From positions 1 through 14,028 of the forward strand of contig PWUB01000232.1 in NCBI GenBank assembly GCA_003563755.1: DNA of 14,028 nt, given 5' to 3'. The position numbers and the translations under genes are program-made. The notes under the pieces were generated by a model that searched no databases, had not been told where the DNA came from, and was given only the letters and a program-made list of their open reading frames with translations. Of the stretch, positions 7,433 to 14,028 are shown piece after piece; position 1 is the stretch's first letter; each line of letters begins with the position of its first letter. The DNA is from Clostridia bacterium. Its GTDB lineage: Bacteria; Bacillota_E; SLMV01; PUMD01.

Positions 7433-8377
7433 ATGCTTGACACAATGTTGAACCGCCTGTACAGAGAAGCGTACGGAGACCTGGAGAAGCGAGTGCTCAC
7501 TGATCATCAGGTCATCCCCGCAGCACCAGGCGCACGGCCCAGGAACTGCTCCCTCGGTGAAGGGAGCTCCCCCCTCTCCGGCATGTCCCAGGATGAGCAG
7601 AGGATATATGCTCAGAGGGTGCTGCCCATGATCCTGCGGTGCATCAGAGCCCAGCGCCTCAGCGTGCTGTCCCTCGACGACAATCGCGTCCAGCCCCGGG
7701 TAGATGCTGATGCGGCGCTGCTGGAGGACATTCGGGACAGGGCCAGGATGCTGGGAGCCGATGCCGTGGGCCACGTCAGGGTGCCGAAGATGAGCATTTT
7801 CGCAGACAAGGGCATTCTATATGACAGCGCCCTGGTGCTCGCGGGCTCCATGGATCGTGAGAGGATGGCCCCTGGATCGGGCCTGGCGGCCACTGAAGCA
7901 ACCTTCGAAAACTATGCAGAGCTCGGTGAACTGGCGAATGGGGTGGCCGCTTACCTGCGGCGGAAGGGTCTCGGAGCACAGGCGGGAATGGCCCTGGGGG
8001 GAGTAACCTTCTATCCACAACTGGCTGAGATGGCAGGGATGGGAGCACGGGGACGACACGGCCTCGTGATCTCACCCGCGGTCGGTCCGGGGCAGCGCTT
8101 TGCTGTCGTGTATCACAGCCTCAGGAATCTGCCGGCCCCGAGTCCGAATCCTCACCGGTGGGTCAAAGACTTCTGCACGCGGTGTCTTAACTGCATCAGG
8201 CTCTGTCCCGCGGGCGCCATCTACCCGGAACCCGTCTCCCCTGGTGGAGGAAGGAAGACCTTCGTGGATGCGGAGAAGTGCCGTACCTACTTCTACGACA
8301 ACCACGGATGCGCTATTTGCGTTGCCGAGTGTCCCTTCTTCCTTGAGGACTACCACCGGATCCGTGACAGGGTATGA
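7433..8377 (+). CDS. Iron-sulfur protein related to epoxyqueuosine reductase (QueG) and reductive dehalogenases
   Basis: A 314-residue redox protein whose substrate is unknown. The C-terminal part carries two [4Fe-4S] cluster motifs: C248TRC251LNC254IRLC258P and C283 followed by C293AIC296VAEC300P. Before it, ALGGVTFYPQLAEMAGMGARGRHGLVISPAVGPG matches in pattern the QueG/reductive dehalogenase cobalamin-domain block of the type LAxxAGLGxxGKNGLLIxPxxG. The linker HRWVKDFCTRC is like the RdhA/QueG junction. There is no twin-arginine signal, so it is probably cytoplasmic and not a respiratory dehalogenase. The N-terminal 75 residues are not like QueG. The position between murC and guaB gives no pathway clue. 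The start at 7433 is set by GGGAGGG. True QueG activity is possible but I would not assign it. Confidence 0.75.
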   Translation: MLDTMLNRLYREAYGDLEKRVLTDHQVIPAAPGARPRNCSLGEGSSPLSGMSQDEQRIYAQRVLPMILRCIRAQRLSVLSLDDNRVQPRVDADAALLEDIRDRARMLGADAVGHVRVPKMSIFADKGILYDSALVLAGSMDRERMAPGSGLAATEATFENYAELGELANGVAAYLRRKGLGAQAGMALGGVTFYPQLAEMAGMGARGRHGLVISPAVGPGQRFAVVYHSLRNLPAPSPNPHRWVKDFCTRCLNCIRLCPAGAIYPEPVSPGGGRKTFVDAEKCRTYFYDNHGCAICVAECPFFLEDYHRIRDRV

Positions 8378-8430
8378 TCTTAGCGCGGGCGCCTGTCGTC
8401 GTGGAGTGAGTAAAGTTGTTGTGGTGCCTG

Positions 8431-8459
8431 TTGAGCAGTGCCTCCGATTGTGCTAACGT
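8431..8459 (+). promoter_or_regulatory. Candidate sigma-70-type promoter of guaB
   Basis: TTGAGC at 8431-8436 and TAACGT at 8454-8459, separated by 17 bases, in the 117-base gap before guaB. Transcription would start near 8466, leaving a leader of about 29 bases that includes the ribosome binding site at 8476-8489. The -10 element matches the consensus only at the key first, second and last bases. Confidence 0.4.
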
Positions 8460-8476
8460 AAGACCAATAACCGTGA

Positions 8477-9967
<1,491 letters not shown>

Positions 9968-9985
9968 TGTGTACGCATGGATGCT

Positions 9986-10015
9986 GCGTCCCCGGCTGCC
10001 CACGCGCGGGGGCGT
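9986..10015 (+). terminator. Possible terminator stem after guaB
   Basis: GCGTCCCC (9986-9993) pairs with GGGGGCGT (10008-10015) over 8 bp including G-U pairs, starting 19 bases after the guaB stop. It is followed by a T/C-rich stretch, not a clean T run. The rest of the 301-base gap 9968-10268, between guaB and the end of the minus-strand CotS-like gene, shows only a NotI-like GCGGCCGC at 10124-10131 and an AGGTTAACCT palindrome at 10232-10241. I see no gene in it. Confidence 0.35.
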
Positions 10016-10268
10016 CCGCTCACTTTCCCTGCACAGCGCGATCACCCACCTACCAGTGTGTTATGGCAGGAGCAAGAGCATCAGCTGCGTCGTTGGATTC
10101 TGTGTGTAGGTTGGGGACCCGTGGCGGCCGCGGCCCGTGCTGACCGTAAACTCGAGCCCAGGGTTCGGCACCGCCGCAGCATCATCTCGGGAAGACAGAC
10201 CGCTCCGGGCCCCCCCATAACAGCTGTCTGCAGGTTAACCTACCCTCGTTTGCAGGGATCATCCTTAC

Positions 10269-11408
10269 TCATCGGGGTTCTCCTTCCGGTCGGTCCTCCT
10301 CCGCTGGCTCGGCGGTTATGGCCGGGGGAAAAGTCCAACGTAGCGGTTCCCTCGTCTCCGCATCCGTCCTCTCAGCAGGGGGTTTGTCATCCCTTGCGAC
10401 CTCGCCTGGGGGTAGTTCAGCTTGTGGTGCCTCAGCGTCAGCCGCGGTTGGAGCCTCCTGTGCTCGGTCACCGGACTCGACGCAGGTCTCACCGGCACTC
10501 GCCGCCCTGGTCTGCATCTCACAGGAGGTCTCGTCGTGTGCTTGGGTCCCGGGGGGCTCGGATTCAGCATCCCGCCCCGCCTCGTGCACTGTCTCTCTCT
10601 TGCCCTCGTCGCGATCACCGCACGCATCCTCGGACGCCCTGTCGTGGGTCACGGTCCATCTACCCTCCTTCGCTGCACTGCGCGCACGGACCAGCAGTGC
10701 ATCTCTGTCCCGACGGTCCTCGGGTACGACCTCACCGGGATCCTCGTCGTCCTCTGTAAGAGGGTCGGTGTCGGGTTGTGTGGGTACGTCGATGCCGTGA
10801 AAGCCGAGCCGTTTGTCAAGCCGGCGGAGGTGATGCTCATCGAGCGGATTCACACTGTTGTAGGCACATATGAGCGATGCTGCCGCCCGAGCATCGTCTT
10901 CGGCACTCATGAGTATCAGATCTACAAGATCTCCCAGCGCCTCTCCTCGGTATGACTGTTCCCAGAGATCCAGGAGAATCTCTCCCCCGGGCTCGTGCCG
11001 AACCGCTTCCGGGCAGAGGGCACCGTGGACCAGGGCCCGACCGCTGTCATCCGCCGTGCACCGATGCAGCGATGCGATGGTACGGGCCAGCTGCTGGAGC
11101 TGTTCGGGATCATCGAGAGATGCCGGGGGATGGTGGGGCTGCAGGAACCAGTGGAAGCCGTCTCGCTGGACCACGGGTTCGCCGTCGGTGGTCGGCAAGA
11201 TAGGAACGTAGCCGCTGAACCCGGCCTCTTCCAGGTGTTTTAGCGTCTCCCCGACCCCTTGAAGGATCCTGCCGCGCCTGTGAGTCTTCAGCTGGTAACG
11301 ACGGTCACCGCTTACAAGAAGAAAGGTCTCGCGGTCGAGCTGCCTGACCGCGGTAGCGTCGTCGAGCTCGTCGTACACGTGACACAGGTAGTGGGAGCTC
11401 GTCTTCAT
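10269..11408 (-). CDS. CotS-like degenerate kinase-fold protein with long charged C-terminal tail
   Basis: A 379-residue protein. Residues 1-205 resemble the CotS/YutH group of spore-coat proteins in the aminoglycoside phosphotransferase superfamily: YQLK with Lys41 as the candidate ATP-binding lysine, FHWFLQPHHPPASLDDPEQL (hinge region), LARTIASLHRCT, then LVHGALCPEAV at 127-137 and ILLDLWEQSYRGEALGDLVDLI. In active members the catalytic loop reads HGDxxxxN; here it is HGALCPEA, so the Asp and Asn are both replaced while the later Asp147 is kept. It is therefore probably a pseudokinase or a binding protein. Residues 210-379 are a low-complexity tail rich in Asp, Glu, Ala and Arg, likely disordered, without a membrane segment. 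The start at 11408 is chosen because the alternative GTG at 11417 lies within the ribosome binding site. The gene faces guaB tail to tail. The spore link is inference. Confidence 0.65.
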   Translation of the reverse strand: MKTSSHYLCHVYDELDDATAVRQLDRETFLLVSGDRRYQLKTHRRGRILQGVGETLKHLEEAGFSGYVPILPTTDGEPVVQRDGFHWFLQPHHPPASLDDPEQLQQLARTIASLHRCTADDSGRALVHGALCPEAVRHEPGGEILLDLWEQSYRGEALGDLVDLILMSAEDDARAAASLICAYNSVNPLDEHHLRRLDKRLGFHGIDVPTQPDTDPLTEDDEDPGEVVPEDRRDRDALLVRARSAAKEGRWTVTHDRASEDACGDRDEGKRETVHEAGRDAESEPPGTQAHDETSCEMQTRAASAGETCVESGDRAQEAPTAADAEAPQAELPPGEVARDDKPPAERTDAETREPLRWTFPPAITAEPAEEDRPEGEPR

Positions 11409-11414
11409 CGCGAA

Positions 11415-11422
11415 CACCTCCT
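11415..11422 (-). promoter_or_regulatory. Ribosome binding site of the CotS-like gene
   Basis: On the minus strand AGGAGGTG, 6 bases before the ATG at 11408. It contains the in-frame GTG at 11417-11415, which is why that codon is rejected as the start. Confidence 0.75.
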
Positions 11423-11438
11423 GAGCGAAGCATCATTA

Positions 11439-11466
11439 CACTCTATGCGCCTCGCGGTGGAGGGTT
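11439..11466 (-). promoter_or_regulatory. Candidate promoter of the CotS-like gene resembling sporulation sigma-K or sigma-E sites
   Basis: On the minus strand AACC (11466-11463), a 15-base spacer and CATAGAGTG (11447-11439). Bacillus sigma-K promoters follow mACm, about 16 bases, CATAnnnTA; sigma-E -10 sites follow CATACAnT. The match is good at CATA and weaker beyond. Transcription would start about 24 bases before the ATG at 11408, leaving room for the ribosome binding site. It is weak on its own and interesting only because the gene downstream is CotS-like. Confidence 0.3.
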
Positions 11467-11506
11467 GACCCGATAGCTTCAACCAGGGTGTTGCTACACA
11501 GTGTCA

Positions 11507-11538
11507 GGGGGACAGGGGCGTGAGGGAGCCTGCCCCCC
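11507..11538 (-). terminator. Strong hairpin between the 54-residue gene and the CotS-like gene
   Basis: On the minus strand GGGGGGCAGG (11538-11529) pairs with CCTGTCCCCC (11516-11507), 10 bp with one G-U pair and a 12-base loop. It begins 9 bases after the stop of the 54-residue gene. No T run follows, so it could be a T-less terminator or an mRNA-stabilising or processing hairpin. It suggests the two minus-strand genes have separate transcript ends. Confidence 0.45.
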
Positions 11539-11547
11539 ATGTTGGGT

Positions 11548-11712
11548 TTACTGCTCCGTGGAGTGTTCTACGACGCTTCTGCGTCCGAAGCCGTCACCCA
11601 GCAGAATCAGCAGCAGCACCAGCATCATCATGTCGTCACCGATGAGACCGTCATCTCCGATCAGTAACAGAAGTACAAGTAGTGTGCTGATATCGAAGTC
11701 ACGACCAAACAT
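11548..11712 (-). CDS. Small hydrophobic protein with two leucine-rich segments and Asp-Asp motifs, 54 residues
   Basis: I do not recognise this gene. The 54-residue product starts MFGRDFDIST, then a hydrophobic run LLVLLLLIG, a polar hinge DDGLIGDD, a second hydrophobic run MMMLVLLLILLG, then DGFGRRSVVEHSTEQ. Each hydrophobic run is only 8-12 residues, too short for a standard bilayer span, so it may sit as a hairpin in the membrane interface or self-assemble. The ATG at 11712 is preceded by AGGGGGAG ending 5 bases before it. It lies on the same strand as, and 139 bases upstream of, the CotS-like gene. Leu-rich, Asp-Asp-containing short proteins of this sort occur among uncharacterised small proteins of spore-forming Bacillota (general recollection, not a match). 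The plus-strand frame across it is an antisense shadow. Confidence 0.6.
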   Translation of the reverse strand: MFGRDFDISTLLVLLLLIGDDGLIGDDMMMLVLLLILLGDGFGRRSVVEHSTEQ

Positions 11713-11778
11713 CCTGGCTCCCCCTTACTTATACGGGACGTGGATTCCCGGGACTCTGTCTTGACCTGTGTTCGAGTG

Positions 11779-11994
11779 CTAGCCTGCACCTGCCTGGCTG
11801 TTCACATGGCCTTTTTGAACCTCGGAGTTTCTTCCCCCCCTGCCTGCAGTCGTACGACAGGCCTCACCACGGATGAGCCGCTCATGGGACCCGTGGCACG
11901 CTGAACAGGGATCAGACCCGCCTGGTCCCGACAGTGAAGCAGATGCCTCACCCGTCCTCATGAAGAGAATTAGGGCAGCCAGCCAGATCGTCAT
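11779..11994 (-). CDS. Doubtful short exported CxxCH (heme-type) peptide, possibly a remnant of a multiheme cytochrome
   Basis: A 71-residue reading frame. It begins with a hydrophobic stretch MTIWLAALILFMRTGEASA that looks like a signal peptide without the usual positive start, then SGPGGSDPCSACHGSHE, a c-type heme attachment motif in a setting typical of doubled-CxxCH proteins. The next expected heme motif reads GEACRTTAG, where a paralogue would have CxxCH, so the second site looks lost. A run of seven G (minus strand) follows, a likely frameshift point, and the tail is low in complexity. The in-frame ATG at 11994 is 18 or more bases from the AGGAGGTG at 12021-12014, with an inverted repeat between. 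Either a real small protein with unusual initiation, a decayed gene, or chance. The frame closes in TAG. Confidence 0.3.
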   Translation of the reverse strand: MTIWLAALILFMRTGEASASLSGPGGSDPCSACHGSHERLIRGEACRTTAGRGGRNSEVQKGHVNSQAGAG

Positions 11995-12017
11995 GGTGAA
12001 ACAGGACGAGTTTCACC
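11995..12017 (-). promoter_or_regulatory. Perfect 8-bp inverted repeat between a ribosome binding site and a start codon
   Basis: GGTGAAAC and GTTTCACC flank a 7-base loop. On the minus strand the 5' arm overlaps the last bases of AGGAGGTG (12021-12014), and the 3' arm ends directly before the ATG at 11994. As RNA it would sequester part of the ribosome binding site or bring it nearer the start codon. As DNA it could be an operator in the divergent region between the minus-strand genes and the gene at 12224. Confidence 0.4.
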
Positions 12018-12211
12018 TCCTGCAAAGGATTGATGGGGTCTGTCATCCTCGAGTCGTTACATAATACGCAGGGAGCTGGGAATGTGTTAACCAGCCAGCA
12101 TACGGGCCGGGAGGCGTCGTGGCAGCTGCACTCAGGAGGGCTGTCGCATACCAGTACTAATGAATGTTTCATGTTCCACGGGATGCCAAACCCCAACTCT
12201 ACGAAAAAAAT

Positions 12212-12219
12212 GGGGGTGA
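12212..12219 (+). promoter_or_regulatory. Ribosome binding site of the 131-residue gene, with potential to be masked
   Basis: GGGGGTGA, 4 bases before the ATG at 12224, is one base from GGAGGTGA. TGGGG at 12211-12215 can pair with CCCCA at 12191-12195, which would hide the site. The upstream in-frame ATG at 12164 has no ribosome binding site. Confidence 0.55.
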
Positions 12220-12223
12220 TTCG

Positions 12224-12619
12224 ATGGACGAAGAAAAGGAAGAGAAGACGGGGGAGAAGAGGGCCGAGGTACCCTCAAAGCCGAGTCTTGAGGATCTGGA
12301 ACACAGGCTCGGGTCCCACACACCCAAGGCGAAGACCCTGCGATCCATAAAAACCCTGGCGGACGAGATGGTGGAAGTGTCCGAAAAACTGAGCGCCTCT
12401 GCCCTGTACATCAACAAGCTGCTCGAGGTTCTACTGCTCAGCCCGGAGGAGTTCACGGACCTCACTCGCGTGGGTCTAGTTGAAAAGCCCCTGACCCTCG
12501 GAGAATCGAGGAGGTCCTCGGGGCCGAGTATAACGGACCTTCTTCAGCTGACACAGGGTGCAGATGTTGAGGCTCTAACCCAGCTGCTGTTGTCCCGCCT
12601 GGGAAAGGACGATGAGTGA
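12224..12619 (+). CDS. Unrecognised 131-residue helical protein
   Basis: I do not recognise this protein. It has a very charged N-terminus (MDEEKEEKTGEKRAE, residues 1-15), a predicted amphipathic helical core at about 38-75 (LRSIKTLADEMVEVSEKLSA then LYINKLLEVLLLSPEEFTDL), a Ser/Gly linker (ESRRSSGPS) and a C-terminal helix (ITDLLQLTQGADVEALTQLL) ending in DDE. There is no signal peptide, cysteine or clear membrane span. The start is set by GGGGGTGA at 12212-12219. It is transcribed divergently from the small minus-strand genes and convergently with the subtilisin-like gene. No promoter is convincing in 12030-12200. Codon use looks like that of its neighbours. The 12022-12211 part of the upstream gap holds no other gene I can support. 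Confidence 0.65.
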   Translation: MDEEKEEKTGEKRAEVPSKPSLEDLEHRLGSHTPKAKTLRSIKTLADEMVEVSEKLSASALYINKLLEVLLLSPEEFTDLTRVGLVEKPLTLGESRRSSGPSITDLLQLTQGADVEALTQLLLSRLGKDDE

Positions 12620-12631
12620 GTCGAAGGGAAA

Positions 12632-12678
12632 GCGGCGCCGTCGGTACGCTGTGGAAGGGAGGGTACCGATAGCGCCGC
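12632..12678. terminator. Long hairpin between convergent genes, probable bidirectional terminator
   Basis: GCGGCGC-CG-TCGGTAC (12632-12647) pairs with GTACCGA-TA-GCGCCGC (12663-12678): two perfect 7-bp blocks separated by a C-A mismatch and a G-T wobble, with a 15-base loop. It lies 12 bases after the stop of the 131-residue gene and 31 bases beyond the stop of the subtilisin-like gene. Read in the minus direction it is followed by TTTCCCTT, in the plus direction by no T run, so it suits the minus-strand gene best. Confidence 0.6.
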
Positions 12679-12708
12679 ATCTGGCTTGCCGGTCATACAT
12701 TCACCTCG

Positions 12709-14028
12709 TCACTCCCGAGGCATGGTGACTATGAGCTCCACTCCCTCGAGTTCACCGTAGGCCTCGATCTCCTCCTGCAGTTGCATCCACACGTCCATGT
12801 CCATTCTCATCGTTACCTCGACCCTGTCCTCAGCGGGAGGGGGATCGATGGGCTCATCCGTCATGCCTCCGCGGACCACCAGCGCGAAGGATTGGGGTCC
12901 AACGGGAACATTGCCGCCCACGACGCGGATGGTGTACTCACCCTCGGGAAGGTCACCGGGTGTGCTCAATCCCGGCAGCAGGCGGATCCCCTCGTTGTTG
13001 TTGACGGTGTCAGGCTGTCCTTGTGCCACCGTGTACCCGGGGTTACGCCCTGTGAGGTTGTTGCCGCGGAAAACCGTTGCATCCGGGGCCACTAGCTCCA
13101 GGTTCAGATCGTTGACCAGGTGCTGCTGGGCACCCTGGGCCGGAGCGGGGTCGGTCCACGCCAGGTGTAGGTGTAGGGGCTCGGATCCATCTCCGATATA
13201 GATGGTCTCCTCCCACACATCACCCGTTGCCAGGCCCGTGGGATCATCCCAAACCTGCATGGTGCGGGCATCGCCCGGCCAATACAACGAACCGTCGAGG
13301 TCCAAAAGCCCCCACCCCTGTGAAGAGTTCGGGTAGGTGCCCTGGTCGTCCTGATCCGAGTTTTCTCCGGCGATTTCCCGGGCTCCGCAGAGCAGGGTCG
13401 CCTTGATGAGAGCCGCGCTGGGCTCAAAGCCGCCGCCGCTTCCTGCCGTTCCGGCGGGGTAGAATCCGTCGGTGTAGTACTGCCTGACCAGCGCAGCAGC
13501 ACCGGCGGCCGTCGGCGTCGACATGCTGGTTCCCTGCAGTTCCCTGTACCTGTCCGTCGTGTCAGCCGCTGCCGAGGCGATGGGGCTGCCGGGAGCCACC
13601 AGGTCGGGCTTGAGTCGGCCGTCAGCCGTCGGCCCCCGGGACGAAAAGGACATGACGTCTTCGGGGTTCGCCCTGCTGACCGCACCCACGGTGAGTACGT
13701 TCTTGGCATCACCCGGAGTGGCGATGGTCTCACCACTGTCATCTCCGAAGTTACCGGAGGCGATGACCATCAGGTTCGAGGGGTAGTCGGCCATGAACCG
13801 GTCCGCATCCCTGCCCACCGTACCGTATCCGTCTCCCATATCGCTGCTCTTTCCGCCCCAGCTGTGGTTGTCTATCGAGGCTCCTGCCCTGGCAGCTTCC
13901 TCGAAGACGCTGTAAAAGTCGAATCCCGCACCCCAGCTGCCTATGGAGGTGAAGGCCTTGATCACGACCAGTCGGGCCTCGTAGGCATGTCCATCATACT
14001 TATTCCACTCACCGTGGGGTGGAGCATC
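12709..14028 (-). CDS. Subtilisin-like (S8) serine protease of the KP-43 type, 5' partial
   Basis: Secreted-type endopeptidase running off the right edge; the visible part is 439 residues. It starts mid-domain (HAYEARLVVIKAF, the usual strand after the catalytic His helix), so the catalytic Asp and His and any signal peptide lie outside. The oxyanion Asn93 (VIASGNFGDDSG) and catalytic Ser168 (GTSMSTPTAAGAAAL) are present, as are SFSSRGPTADGRLKPDLVAPG and a Trp-Gly-rich segment (SSQGWGLLDLD). After the protease domain comes a beta-rich domain (LHLHLAWTDPAP, HLVNDLNLELVAPD, VFRGNN) characteristic of the C-terminal barrel in KP-43-like subtilases. A proline linker (EPIDPPPAED) leads to an extra C-terminal tail of about 40 residues with no membrane anchor. 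GTG at 13965 is internal. Probably extracellular. Confidence 0.92.
   Translation of the reverse strand, partial: DAPPHGEWNKYDGHAYEARLVVIKAFTSIGSWGAGFDFYSVFEEAARAGASIDNHSWGGKSSDMGDGYGTVGRDADRFMADYPSNLMVIASGNFGDDSGETIATPGDAKNVLTVGAVSRANPEDVMSFSSRGPTADGRLKPDLVAPGSPIASAAADTTDRYRELQGTSMSTPTAAGAAALVRQYYTDGFYPAGTAGSGGGFEPSAALIKATLLCGAREIAGENSDQDDQGTYPNSSQGWGLLDLDGSLYWPGDARTMQVWDDPTGLATGDVWEETIYIGDGSEPLHLHLAWTDPAPAQGAQQHLVNDLNLELVAPDATVFRGNNLTGRNPGYTVAQGQPDTVNNNEGIRLLPGLSTPGDLPEGEYTIRVVGGNVPVGPQSFALVVRGGMTDEPIDPPPAEDRVEVTMRMDMDVWMQLQEEIEAYGELEGVELIVTMPRE

Noticed and set aside
10114..10125. 12-base direct repeat GGGACCCGTGGC, also at 11886-11897
   Set aside because: A few 12-base matches are expected by chance in 14 kb of GC-rich sequence, and the flanks are unrelated.
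9977..10759. Plus-strand 260-residue frame after guaB
   Set aside because: It runs mostly antisense to the CotS-like gene, is a Pro/Arg/Ser-rich low-complexity product and lacks a ribosome binding site.
11501..11764. Plus-strand 87-residue frame
   Set aside because: Its Ser/Pro-rich sequence is the antisense of the 54-residue hydrophobic protein, which has the better start and ribosome binding site.
12150..12190. Plus-strand ECFMFHG resembling a damaged CxxCH heme motif
   Set aside because: A single imperfect match in a frame with no start signal and a low-complexity continuation; not independent evidence for a cytochrome.
12612..12728. 38-residue frame starting MSESKGKRRRRYAVEG, overlapping the end of the 131-residue gene
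   Set aside because: It runs straight through the long terminator hairpin and into the convergent subtilase gene, and has only a weak ribosome binding site.

Overview
This is a GC-rich bacterial chromosomal segment. It is mostly core housekeeping genes on the plus strand (positions 1 to about 9970), followed by an accessory stretch (about 9970 to 14028) in which most genes lie on the minus strand. Ribosome binding sites are strong and close to AGGAGGTGA, GTG and TTG starts are common, and neighbouring genes overlap by 4 to 14 bases. The gene content (a conserved orphan KOW-domain family, a DUF483-like protein, the t6A genes beside rimI, a CotS-like kinase fold and a KP-43-like subtilase) suggests a deep-branching Gram-positive-type lineage such as a GC-rich Bacillota, a deep Actinobacteriota or a Chloroflexota. 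I cannot place it more exactly from this sequence alone.

Layout, plus strand. A 5'-truncated orphan protein (1-990) is followed by a gap of about 340 bases holding a run of hairpins. Next comes a tightly packed operon: DUF483-like protein, type 4 uracil-DNA glycosylase, tsaE, tsaB, rimI, tsaD (1329-5725). These genes overlap at nearly every junction, which points to translational coupling. Three of them supply most of the bacterial t6A tRNA-modification machinery (TsaC is not in the window). After a 226-base gap come murC (5952-7343), an iron-sulfur protein related to epoxyqueuosine reductase/reductive dehalogenase (7433-8377), and guaB with its own promoter candidate (8495-9967).

Layout, accessory part. 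On the minus strand lie a CotS-like degenerate kinase with a long charged tail (11408-10269), a 54-residue hydrophobic protein (11712-11548), and a doubtful exported CxxCH peptide (11994-11779) whose start codon abuts a perfect 8-bp inverted repeat. A divergently transcribed 131-residue helical protein of unknown function (12224-12619) follows. A long hairpin then separates it from a convergent, 5'-truncated KP-43-like subtilisin (14028-12709).

The housekeeping half is mostly conventional. The most unusual material is the compact group of unrecognised small genes around the CotS-like pseudokinase at 10269-12619. It could be a spore-envelope or cell-surface module, but that is inference. I found no CRISPR array, insertion sequence, tRNA or rRNA.
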